The notes beneath the pieces were generated by a model. The model was not told the origin of the DNA. It did not search any database and worked only from the letters and a program-made list of their open reading frames with translations. Position numbers and translations under genes: made by a program. Shown piece by piece: positions 1-10,885 of a DNA stretch of 64,000 nucleotides. This stretch comes from Chionis minor (Eukaryota; Chordata; Aves; Charadriiformes; Chionididae): positions 455,554 to 519,553 of the forward strand of contig VZSF01000011.1 of assembly GCA_013398295.1 (NCBI GenBank), given 5' to 3'. Each line of letters starts with the position of its first letter. Position 1 is the stretch's first letter.

Positions 1-604
1 GAATATCAAAAAGTTAGGGAAAGAAGTAAACCTGAGCACCCCAGAACATGGCAGAGGCCTGGAATTCCTTCAAGTTCAAGATACTAAAATTGTCAGCAAT
101 CTACACAGGGGAAATGATAGGAAAAAACAGGGTAAAAAATCTTTTGAAAAAGGGCCTAACTGAATCAACAGTTCTCTCATGAAGGATTTATATGCAGGCA
201 GAAAAAACCCATCCAACCAGATTAGCAAGGGAAATTATGCTTTAGGAATCAAGAAATAGAAAAGTAAAAGACAAGTAAGACCAGGGAAAGTATTTTCAAA
301 CAAATAACTTCAGATTCTTCAGGTATACAGCAGAAAAAAAAAAATTAAAAAAGTAAGATTACTATGAAGAAGGTTGTAAGTAAAGATTGAAGATAAACTT
401 AATATGGCTTCAAAACCAAATTAATATATAAAGATTTTCACAATGAAGAAGCTGTTGTTGAGTTAGGGAGAAAGAGAAGGACAACAGGAAAACAGAATGC
501 ACCACAATGAAACTTGAAGGAAAACTCAAACAGCTTAATGACCCAAAATTTGTTGGGACCAATGATAACCAACAAGTTATTCCATATGTGACACACAAAA
601 TCAT
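1..604. other. Unique AT-rich sequence, no gene seen
   Basis: Purine-rich, AT-rich DNA with short A runs. No frame looks coding and no repeat family is recognised. The only frame above 60 codons is a short minus-strand one of Phe/Leu/Ser-rich composition, as expected from a T-rich strand. Confidence 0.6.
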
Positions 605-685
605 TATAGAATCATAGAATCACTTAGGTTGGAAAAGACCCTTAAGATCGTGAAGTCCAAACATAAACCTAACACTACAAGCATT
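605..685 (-). mobile_element. CR1 LINE, 3' tail fragment
   Basis: Read on the plus strand this begins with the inverted CR1 terminus (TAGAATCATAGAATCA) followed by GGTTGGAAAAGACC and a decayed AAGTCCAA block. This order marks the 3' end of an avian CR1 inserted on the minus strand. Only the terminal ~80 bp survives, so the copy is strongly 5'-truncated, as most CR1 copies are. The inner boundary is approximate because the sequence fades into unique DNA. Confidence 0.75.
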
Positions 686-1279
686 CACACAAAGATTTTT
701 AAGATAAGAGTCTTGGTTTTGTTTTTAATATCTAGTGAATAGCAACTGTAGCACACATTAAAAACAAAAAAAGTTAAAATCCCCCGGCCCATAATTAATT
801 GATCCAAATGTTCAGAACTGTTGATGTAAGATCATTAATGTGCAAGGCATTATAACAAAGTTTTATGTCAAGAGCAACTATGGATGTGGAAGTTAAAGAA
901 AATAGGGTTTGACATTAAAGGTCTTAGCAAAGATAACATGGGAGCTAAATTTCCTAAATAAGAGAAATAAAAGAAACTTCATCTTGCAGGACTTCAGTGT
1001 GTAATTGGTACTGTCACATGGGAGACTAAGAGTTGGAAAAGAGAGAAAGTAATAGTGACGGGTAAGAAACTACTAAAGGACTGATAACAACCACTAAACT
1101 TTAGAGAAAATACTGTGACTGAGTGAGATTTTCAGTGAAGATGCCATTTTAAATAATGACACTGATCAAATATATGATTTTTCAACTCCCTTTTTTAATA
1201 AAAAATTTGGACAACACTGTCTGTTTTAGAAGAGACTGCCATATCACACTGGAAAAAACAGGCTGCCTCAATGATCAGT
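686..1279. other. Unique AT-rich sequence, no gene seen
   Basis: No repeat family, coding frame or RNA structure is recognised between the CR1 tail and the trinucleotide microsatellite. Confidence 0.6.
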
Positions 1280-1324
1280 GTAGTAGTAGTAGTAGTAATA
1301 GTAGTAGTAGTAGTAGTAGTTGTA

Positions 1325-1359
<35 letters not shown>
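1280..1359 (+). repeat. Compound (TAG)n/(TAA)n microsatellite
   Basis: Eighty bases of trinucleotide repeat. The left half is TAG units with one TAA interruption; after TTGTAG the right half is a clean run of TAA units. It sits inside overlapping open frames on both strands that read as Ser/Asn runs (+) and Leu runs (-). Those frames exist because the repeat lacks stops in those phases, so they are not genes. A (TAG)n tract with a younger, purer (TAA)n extension suggests expansion from one end by slippage. Confidence 0.97.
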
Positions 1360-1360
<1 letters not shown>

Positions 1361-3345
1361 GCCTGAAAATCAAGGGAAAAAAAAAGAGAGGTTTACATGG
1401 ATCATCAGAGGAAATGAAATCGTATCTTGCAAGAAAAGCCCAAATGAAAATTTTTGGCCTAGTAAAAGCCATGCTGAGAAGGGATATAACAACTATCCAT
1501 AAATATTTGCTAGTGGAGAATATAAATACTTGACAGTGCTGGAGTAAGAGCAAATTTAGGAGCATGATCAAGAAAGATTTTTTTTCTGACTGTGAAATTT
1601 CAGACAGAGAAGCAAGAGCACAAGACACAACTAGTCTGAAGTGGAGCTTCCCACATCACACTGTGGTAACATGGGACGATGCAAGAGGTTTCTGTTACTG
1701 AAATATTTCAGTCTATGAATCATACACGGAAATCCTGCCTTGAAACTAAGACTTAACTTGATTTATTTACCCAAAATTCATACAGCTGGGGAAACTGGAG
1801 AGATGGGAAAGTATTTTTTAGTTCTTAATCCACTTTCTTAGATTATTATTCTGCCTTTCCCTCAGTTTCTGCTTTTTGGAAAAGCTAGATCTCTTTGGTA
1901 GTGGCGTCTTCCCTGTTCAGTCCGTTCCAGAAGACATGCAAGAAATGTTGAAGTGCCCAGCTAAGTTGTACATTCTCCTGACTATGTTAATCTGTTTTTT
2001 TTCTTTTTCCCCTTCAATTTTTCTTTTCTAGAGTTAATCTGTTCTTTTCTACTAGCTTGTCAAGCTTAATTGTTGCCTTTTGTCACAGACAGGCTTCTGA
2101 CCTGCCCTTTTCCCTCTGTTGCTACGCTCATAAATCGGACCAAGAGGAGCTGCAAGTCTTACACAGCTGCAGTGAAACAGCTCCCCCAAACGGTGTTATA
2201 TAGCACGGAGATCCCTAAGGAAATGCAGTTTAAACTCGTTAACATTCTTAAATGTTTTGGGAAAAAATGGCCTTTACAATGTCTATAAAGTTTTATTAGC
2301 AAGCTTTTACTGACAACCTTACTGAAAACCTTGTTGATCACCAAGTGCAGTCTTTTGGATGACCAGAGGTCATACAGGTCATACTTTGGTGCTGTGTGAC
2401 ATTTATCACAGCTGAGATTCAGAATGCTAAAGATGTCTGGATACTTTTTGGACCTTGGAAGGCAGGCAAGGCATCCTCCTGGATGAAGAAAAATTTGTTG
2501 CAAAGAAGGGGGTCATTTTTTCTTTGTTAAAGCAGTGAACAATCAGATAGCAGAGGAAATACCAGGTGGTATGGAGGAAGATCACAGTGAAAAGGGTGTT
2601 TGTGGTACCTCTGTGATGGTGGGCTTCCAATAGTGCGGACATGGTAGCAAAATGAAAGAATATCTTGACCTATCCACAGAAAGTGCTGGTTCAACAACAA
2701 CTTTGTCAGCAACATGGAAGTTGGTTGCTTTTATTTCTTGTGCAAAGATACTTCATTTTGCCCTTCAAGCTCATTAGTATGTTCCCACTTCCAAATGCTG
2801 ATTTGTTAAAGGCCTAATTAGTTCAAAACAAATGGAAACAAAATTTCCGGAGAAAGTTAAAAAAAAAAAAAGAGAAGGATTATGACATGTAATTCCTATG
2901 GTAGTTGCCATGGGTTTTCAGTTCAAAACATAGCAAGTCAGGCCCCCAAAACTCTTTCCTGCAGTGGAAAAGTATAGATTGTTCAATCTGTATTTATATA
3001 TCCTTGTAGGTTTTCAATTTGCCATCTGTTCTTTGAACCTGTAGGTTTCACATTTTCCAACTCTTCTCCACCAAAAATTTTTTATTTTTTATTTTTATTT
3101 TTTTTAATAATAAAACTAGGCTTCTTCTAGGCAGGGACTCCAGGGGCTTGTACTTAAAGAAGACTAACAATTAACCTAAGATTCATGATAAAATTCTAGC
3201 ATCACTATGCCTTGGTTCTTTCCTCTTCCCAATGTTGGAACACTTAACAGTAACTGTAAAAGTAGGTAAAATACCTCTTTAGAAGAGAAGTTGTCAGGAC
3301 ACAGGCTAAGATTATTAATTTATTCCTAAGAGGAATGTCTAATTT
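1360..3345. other. Unique AT-rich sequence, no gene seen
   Basis: Contains A runs and a T-rich low-complexity patch near 3075-3110. Open frames on both strands at 2070-2642 overlap each other, share no recognisable domain and have no convincing splice context. Confidence 0.6.
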
Positions 3346-3794
3346 CTTTACAAAAGTTTAAAAAAAAAAAAAACCTTTGTTTTTTTTTATGTATTATTAG
3401 TCAGTCAATAGGTGCCAATTGTTACTTTAAGAAAAAAAAGAAACAAAACCACCCCAAACAACTAGAAATCGTAGAATGGTTTAGATTGGAAGGGACCTTA
3501 AAGATCATCTGGCTCCAACCCTCGTGCCATGGGCAGGGACACCTCCCACTAGACCAGATTGCTCAAACCNCTTTACAAAAGTTTAAAAAAAAAAAAAACC
3601 TCTGATTTTTTTTATGTATTATTAGTCAGTCAATAGGTGCCAATTGTTACTTTAAGAAAAAAAAGAAACAAAACCACCCCAAACAACTAGAAATCGTAGA
3701 ATGGTTTAGATTGGAAGGGACCTTAAAGATCATCTGGCTCCAACCCTCGTGCCATGGGCAGGGACACCTCCCACTAGACCAGATTGCTCAAACC
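3346..3794. repeat. 224-bp direct duplication flanking a single N
   Basis: Positions 3346-3569 and 3571-3794 have the same length and differ at only two bases by eye (CCTTTGT versus CCTCTGA, just after a run of 14 A). They are separated by one N at 3570. Both contain an identical A-run, a (T)n run and the minus-strand CR1 3' tail. A single N joining two copies of the same sequence is typical of contig ends placed side by side without merging their overlap. The real locus therefore probably has one copy, though a true tandem duplication cannot be excluded from sequence alone. Confidence 0.9.
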
Positions 3795-4405
3795 CCCATC
3801 AAAACTGGTCTTCAACACTTCCAGGTGGGGCATCCACAACTTCTCTGAGCAACCTGTTCCAGTGCCTCACCACCCTCATAGATGAAGGGGTGGTAAAGAA
3901 TTTCTGCCTAATATAAAATCTAAATCTACCTGCTTCCAGTGCCCCTTGTCCTATCACTACACTCCCTGACAAAGAGTCCCTCGCCATTTTTATTTTAGGT
4001 CCCCTTTAGGAACTGAAAGGCAACTATAAGGTGTCCCTGGAGCCTTCTCTTCTCCAGACTGAAATCAGCCTGTCCTTACAGCAGAGGTGCTCTAATCCTC
4101 TGATTATCTCCGTGGCCCCCTCTGGACTCGCTCCAACAGGTCCATGTCCTTCTTATGTTGGGGGCTGCAGAGCTGGACAGGGTACTCCAGATGGGGTCTC
4201 ACAAGAGCAGAGTAGAGGGGCAGAACCACCTCCCTCAACCTGCTGGCCACGATTCTTTTGATGCAGCCCAGGATGCAGTTGGCTTTCTGGGCTGCAAGAA
4301 CATATTGCTGGCTCATGTTGAGCTTCTCATCAACCAACATCCCCGAGACTTTCTCCTCAGGGCTGCTCTCAATCCATTCTCCACCCAGCCTGTATTCATA
4401 TCTCA
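3692..4405 (-). mobile_element. CR1 LINE, 5'-truncated, 3' ~0.7 kb of ORF2 plus tail
   Basis: The plus strand reads as the reverse complement of the CR1 3' end: the inverted tail at 3692, the GGTTCCAGTGCCTCACCACCC-type block, then the ORF2 C-terminus. The frame at 4104-4415 (-) carries the C-terminal CR1 motifs [18 protein letters not shown] and [12 protein letters not shown]. These lie downstream of the reverse-transcriptase catalytic core, so the copy cannot be autonomous. Its tail is repeated at 3468-3569 because of the duplication around the N at 3570. The 5' end is lost near 4405, where similarity stops after the LGGEW coding segment. It is more diverged than the 29 kb and 55 kb copies. 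Confidence 0.95.
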
Positions 4406-6250
4406 CTTGTTTCAATAGTTCATATTTCCAAAATTTGCTAGCAGGTATATTTTATCTGAACATCAAAAGAAGCCTTATTTAAAATTACTGTTTGGAGATA
4501 TCCCTAGCTATTTTTTGTTACACATAAGTAATTAATGGAAAATAATAAAGAAAGTTTGAAACACACTGGACATATAATGAAGGTCCTCTGCCCGTGTTAA
4601 AATAATAATATTAGAACAACCTACAATGCGGAGTGAACCTGACAAAAACACAGTCAGCTTTACCGCTATTTAATATCAGTGGGGGTTGAAATTATTTTAT
4701 GTAACACCTTGCAGAATAAGGTCATGGATTCATCAGATTTTTGAATGTCACTGGCTGCATTAGACGTGTTAGATAACATTGTGGTTCACATCCAGCAAAT
4801 ACAGCAGCTATATAAACAGCAGTAGAAAAAATTGTCCTTTGTAAAAGACCCTGGAAATGCAAACACTAAACAGCAAATATCCACCGTGTGTCATTTCTCT
4901 TCAAAGCTGGCAGCACTTTGCATTTTCAGGAAGGTTATTTTTCCCAGTAGTTCCATCCTGACCAAATGGTGGTGGCAAACAAACAATGAGCCAATATCAT
5001 CAGAAGGAAAGACTGGCAATAATTTTAACTGTTTGTTCCCTAAGGAGTAGAGACCAAATGAGGAAATGACCAAAACATCTGAAAACCATATTTATCAGTG
5101 TCAGTGCTGAACAAAGGATTGCCTTGTGTTTCATAACAGATATTATTAACTCACTGCTAAGGAACAATATGAAGTATAGTACAGGATGCTCAGCTTTAAT
5201 GCCTTTGTAAATATGCAATCTACTCTCTGTGCATCAGTCATGGACATCCAGCAGTCTTTGGTAATAAGAATGTAGTGAATTAGTCTTACTATAATGAGAA
5301 TGCACGTAGGGAAAAATAAATAATAAAACAGAAAGGATGAAAACATCAAGTATTAAGAAGTTAATGAATTTATATTGGTAAAAAGCCTACCCCTTCAGGA
5401 GGAGAATTTCAGTAGAATAAAGTTTGACATGAGCTGTTAAAGCAAGCAAAGCTATTGCCAATTATAGGCTGTCTTTTTGGGTCATTCCAAGACAACACAG
5501 TAACTGTAAGCACATGACTAGATTATAGCAGAAATTACAACAATAAAGAAAAAGAATACTTGCTTTAGTACCTAAATGTAAACTTGACGTTTTTGAAAAT
5601 GAGGTCGTCCTGATAGGTTTCGAACACTTTTAAACCTAACCTTATGTTTTGAAAATCTGGTCAACATCACAGGAAAAAAAGCTAAAATAGAAAAATAGAT
5701 CTGTTACCCTACAGTTTTGGCAACATGCAATCAGTATTTTACATAAACAAGTCATATGTGCTCTGCTCCGTTTCTGAGTATTTCAGCTGCAGCTAATTAA
5801 TTCACTAATCTTTTATCCTTCATTTAAAATTTTTTTTATCACTTCTAAAATACAGCATTTCCCAGATAGCATAGTTTTCCACACCTCACTTAAAAATACA
5901 TCAGAACCCCGTCACTTAAGAAGGATTTTTTTTTCCCCCAGTGCCAAAGGACTGTAATGTTTAGTGACCTTATCCACTTAAGGAGTCATCTTTAGAATTG
6001 CTTTCTCTACTCTTGGCATGCAGAGACCTGGCTCATACCCTCTGGCTTGTGACTCAAGGTCGTGCAACTGTGTGAACTGTTTTTAGGCTATCGGCAGCAG
6101 CAGCTACAGAAGTACAACAAAACAGTACTGGCTCAAAAGAAGCACTAGCCCCAGGCCAGGATTTTCTGGCCCTGCAGCACTGACGTACAAGAAGTGGTGG
6201 AAGGCAGATGCTAGGCTTATCTGCCAGCACTTCCTAGATACCAGTATGGT
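4406..6250. other. Unique AT-rich sequence, no gene seen
   Basis: No recognised repeat or gene. Small overlapping frames on both strands at 4832-5349 lack any domain. Sequence from about 6000 to 6250 is less AT-rich and contains a short inverted pair (GGCCAGGATTTTCTGGCC), with no coding signal. Confidence 0.6.
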
Positions 6251-6710
6251 CCAGGCAGCTGGGCAGGGAGAGGGTACAGTGAAGGGCTACAAAGAAGATT
6301 AGGGGGCTGGAGCATCTTTCTTGTGAGGAAAGGCTGAGGGAGTTGGGTCTTTTTAGTCTGGAGGAGAGAAAACTGAGAGGGGATCTCATAAATGTTTATG
6401 AGGAGGGTGTCAGGAGGAGGGGGCCAGTCTTTTTTCGGTGGTGCCCAGTGATAGGACAAGAGGCAACAGGCACAAACTTGAATATAGAAAGTTCCATCTG
6501 AACACGAGGAGGAACTTCTTTACTTTGAGGGTGGCAGAGCACTGGAACAGGCTGCCCAGAGAGGTGGTGGAGTCTCCGACTCTGAAGACATTCAAAACCT
6601 GCCTGGACGCCACTCTGTGCAACCTGCTGTAGGTGGACGTGCTCTGGCACTGGGGTCGGACTAGATTTCCAGCGGTCCCTTCCAACCCCTAACATTCTGT
6701 GATTCTATGA
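6251..6710 (+). mobile_element. CR1 LINE, 5'-truncated 3' end
   Basis: A ~460-bp plus-strand CR1 3' end: GGGCTACAAAGAAGATTAG, GGCTGGAGCATCT, a frame with [19 protein letters not shown] and [17 protein letters not shown] (6438-6632), then CCTTCCAACCCCTAACATTCTG and the ATTCTRTG tail ending at 6710. The frame stops just before the tail, as in normal CR1. Its left end (CCAGGCAGCTGGG) coincides with that of the copy at 61800. Flanks outside the two copies do not match. Confidence 0.96.
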
Positions 6711-9700
6711 TAGCGCTTTTTCTCTCCTGCCCTACAAGGCGCAGACTTTTCTAGAGACCACCCAAAAAGCCACATCACAGTTTGACTGAAATCCCTTTAG
6801 AAATACTGGTTTGGGAAAGATCCCTAAGGAAAGTGTATGAGAGAATGAAGGTCTGTAACATCTACTTCACTCAGTAGAAAAAACTCATAGTTCCTGAAAG
6901 AAACAGGTTTCACACTAATACATTGAGAACAGTTCCTGAGGAATCAAAGGAAATGACTGAGGAAAGCCTCAAGATCTGTTTTCCAGGCATGTCAAGACAG
7001 TTGGCCTAATTCATCATTGGTATTTTCTCTTCTTGTATATGTGAGCTATCAATCAGTAGTAGCTATTTATCAGTGATGTTCCTCTTCTGTTCATTGATTA
7101 TAACCCACTATCCTCTTTCTGTTTTAATAAGCAGTATCCAAAGTGTTATGGATTGTTTATAGAGATATTCTTATTTTAATTCATAACTGAATTGAATTTA
7201 TCCACTTTAGCACAGGTTCCCACAAACTGCTCCCTGTAGAAAAGGCCCATAACTGTTGACAAATCTCATAATGCCTCTTCCCACTCATAGCAGAGAAAGT
7301 TAATCAGCTAGCTGGTTTAATTTTCTTTTTTTTTTTTTTGCACAAACACAGTAAAATGCTGCACAACTCAAACCTGTTATCTATCGGTATAGCGTAAGGA
7401 GAAGAAATGATTACATGATGAATGATTTTATTTGAATCACAGGCTTTGATGGTAGATCTCTTCTCATTTGAAAATATGAACAAGTAAATGAACAATGTAA
7501 AGGATTACCTAAGATTAATTTAATATCACTTGAAAGATAGGTGTTTTGAAGATCAGGTGTTCACCTACCTGTGCTTTATGGTTTGTTCATTTGAGATAAA
7601 AGGAGAAATTGAGGACTTAGTTTATATTTCTATCCACCACTTACTTTCACTTTTTCGCAAGAAAAAAGGCTACTGAGCCTATAATAATCTTTGAAACTGT
7701 TCATAAAAGTGTTCTCTACTGCTTGTACTTTGAAATTCTATTCGTGAACTCTAAATCTTTTAAATACTGTAATACTATGTCGACCTCTGGGAACTCACAC
7801 GAAATTGACAATTTGACAAATGTCAGTGTTCCATAACCTGAAAACCCTCTTCAAGTTCTGTAGCATGCAGTGACCCAAAGGATGACATTTTATTATCCTC
7901 AACATTTATTTTATCTCTGTCAGGTTGATATAATTTTTTATTATTATTATTTGTAAACTATCAAAATCTGTCTTAGATAATGCACTATTCTCTGTCCTAC
8001 CAACCTCTTAGCCTAAAGTCATTGCTTTGGAAGCCAGTTTCAAAGAATGTAGTTTGGAAAGCAGAACAACATCAAAGGAACCTTTTTTAATCATAGTTGA
8101 TATGAAATTTCATAAGAGAATGAAAATTTTTGAAGACTAAATTCTCTCTTTTTATTCCATTTCTTTAAGAGAAGATATGAATCCTGCTTTAGGACTCATA
8201 GTGAAGCTCTGAGTGAAGCAAAGTGCTCTTTCATGCTAGTTTAGTAGTGGTTTCTGGTAAAGACAGTGAATTTCTTTTGTTCTCGTGGAAGTCAGGAGCC
8301 TAGAAGGGGTGTCTGCGCTTCCCAGCATCAGGACCTTGCTCCGACTATCAGATGTTAACAGCTAGGTGAGGTAACACAGAGAAATGAAATAAAGATGAAG
8401 CGGTGAACTTAACAATTATTGCCAGCACCCGTGGCAGTGCTGTTAGTATTAAAATCAAACAGAACTAGCAGGGGGCACCTACACTCTCACGGCTGAAAAC
8501 CTGTGGTGTCTGGTATCTCCTGGGAGACAAAGCATCTGCATCGTAAATCAGGATGGAAAGATTAAAAGTAAAGCAATATGCTCTTTCAATACCTTACCAC
8601 ATGGGAGCGTTGCCTTAACCTTCTGCAAAACGTAACCTGTTTCAAATGCTGTGAGTTATAGCTGCCTAGATACCACATGTCCAGTCAGAGAGGTTAATTA
8701 AAAACTTTTTGTGTCTCTGGACCCTCTGTAACTTCCTTTTCAGATGGAAGATGAAAATCGTACATATTGGGCTATTGCACTGTAAAATCAGGTATAGAAA
8801 AATACGGCTGGGAAGTTCGCTATTTGAATCAGGGCACTCCAAGCTAGCCCAGTGTCTCTCTTCATTCCGTCCCCCACCCCGCCCCGCCTCCAGCCAAAGG
8901 GCTTCGTTCTGATATTGTATAGCAAAGATGCGGAGACCAAATTTGACATTGTCAATCCACTCAGCAGTAAGAGTGCATCGCTCGCTGCTGGAACAGCTAC
9001 TGAAGAGTAAAAGTTCATGAGGGTATTTTAGGAAGAACAACGACTACTATGTGTACAAATTCAAAGAAATAGTTACTTGTATTCATGAGTGTAATGACCT
9101 AGAAATCTAGAAATCCTGCGGTCCTAGAAATCTAGTCCACTTGCATGCAGACCTTTAGATCTGTGAACTGAATCTGATCTCACATATCTAGAGCCTTATT
9201 AAAATCCTGACAAAATGGGGTCTGGATCTACACCAAAGCCTGCCATCTAGGATAATTCTGTTACATAAAGTGTTCGTTCCTCCACATTGCTTTGTAAATG
9301 CATTATGCTGGTCTTGATGGATAATGATCCTTTGTCATCTACTAAACGACATCATTAGGCTCTTCTTGAACACAACATTCTACATGCTAGACAAGTCTAT
9401 CTCCATGTTGACCTAAATAAGGTCAAACTTCTATTCATTATTTTTAACACCCTCTGCTTCTAATCAGGCTTAACAAGAATGCAAATTGAGCAGCATATTA
9501 GGTCTGCTTTAGAAGTTAAATTCTTCATCCCATTTCAAACATGGGTAAAAACAATACCTCTCTTGGGAGAACAAAAATCAGTCTCTACCACTCACATTTT
9601 CCATGTGTAGAATTGTCCACTAAATTTGTATCAGAAAAATATGGATTTTTATTTCGCTTTTGGGAAGGGAAAAAAGAAAACAATAGAAAAGGTTAAGAGC

Positions 9701-10849
9701 AGTTACAATATAAGTCTCTGAGAAAAACAGACCTTTGTCAAACACATATGAAGAGCCATATTATTCCTATTGCAACAACTTGTGCCATGAGATTATCTCT
9801 TTGTAAAAACTAAAACAATCAGAACAGATATACTTTTTGCATATATTTTTCATGAATGTAGAAGACTGCAATTTGTCCTAACACGTATATCAATGAGTTA
9901 TATTCAGATATATTTAGATTAGTTATCTGAATTATGTTAATTATTCTCCTTCCATAGGATAGTATCTTCTAATATTGTACTATACAGTTAGTGCTTCCAT
10001 GATACATTGCTCCTTGTTTAAAATTAATCAATGCAAAACTACAAAGGGGGAAGCTAAAACTATATTTCTCTTTACTGTGATACTGAAATTATTTCATAAA
10101 TTTTCTTTAGAGATTTCCTAAGTTTGAAAATCAATTTCCAACTGCTTTTTCTTAAAGATGATCCAGAGAAATCCAATATATAATCAAATCTTTTAAATCT
10201 GTTAGTAACTTAATTACTATTTGGATTTTTCCCGTAATTAACAATATTACCAAATATCCACAATCTTTGCCTGCTCTATTATCAAGTACCAGGCAAGTCA
10301 CCAAAATTGTATACAATATGCTACCTCAGGCAAAGCAGATGTATTATTTATTATTCACTCTAACAGCCCCAGGCTGTGGCTTGACATTTCAAAATGTTAA
10401 GCTGTAGTAGTGACATGGGATATTTCTATTCATTCCTGCACTGTCACTGATCTAAAAATAAATTAATCCATTCAATATACAAACATTCCTTAGTGACAAA
10501 GACTTTTTTAAAGTAATAGCCTCATTCTTTAATGAGCGCTTTCTAGATGAATATCAAAATAAGAAACTAGTGTTGAGGGCTGTGCCAGCACACGTGGCAT
10601 GCCCTACTGCAGAAGGGGCAGTGATCACTGTTTATCATAAATGTGACATGCACAAACAGACATTAGAGGAGATAAATACAGTCCACTTGAGACAATAGAT
10701 ATATATACAGAAAGATGGAAGGGGAGAAGGAAAGAGTGAGGCAATACTGATCGTTTCATGAGCAAAGATTGTACTCAGGCTAGTGTTGCACTAATATGAA
10801 TTTATATATAGTTTTTGCTTTTTTTGATCATGACATAGGCAATGGGATT
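6711..10849. other. Unique AT-rich sequence, no gene seen
   Basis: About 4 kb of AT-rich DNA. It includes a T14 run near 7326-7339, an ATT-rich patch near 7935-7950, and the spaced direct repeat CCTAGAAATCTAG at 9098-9110 and 9123-9135. The frames at 8666-9040 overlap on both strands and have no recognised domain. They cover a short GC-rich patch listed separately. Confidence 0.6.
8871..8891 (+). promoter_or_regulatory. Possible GC-box cluster (Sp1/KLF type)
   Basis: An isolated C-rich string with CCACCCC and CCCGCCCCGCC blocks, in otherwise AT-rich DNA. Seen directly: overlapping GC-box-like motifs. Known: such strings bind Sp1/KLF factors. Inference only: it might mark a distal element. 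There is no CpG island, TATA context or coding exon nearby to support a promoter. Confidence 0.2.
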
Positions 10850-10885
10850 GAGGGAGGGAGGGAGGGAGGTAGGGAGGGAGGGAGG
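10850..10885 (+). repeat. (GGGA)n tract with G-quadruplex potential
   Basis: Seven GGG tracts, mostly with single-A loops and one GGTA interruption, within 36 bases. The plus strand therefore meets the usual pattern for a stable short-loop G-quadruplex (four or more G3 tracts with loops of 1 base). No gene is adjacent. Confidence 0.95.

Noticed and set aside
1156..1628. Overlapping 125-codon (+) and 117-codon (-) frames
   Set aside because: Both owe much of their length to the TAG/TAA microsatellite, giving Ser/Asn and Leu runs; no domain outside it.
4031..4482. Plus-strand frames of 74-87 codons
   Set aside because: Antisense to the minus-strand CR1 at 3692-4405.
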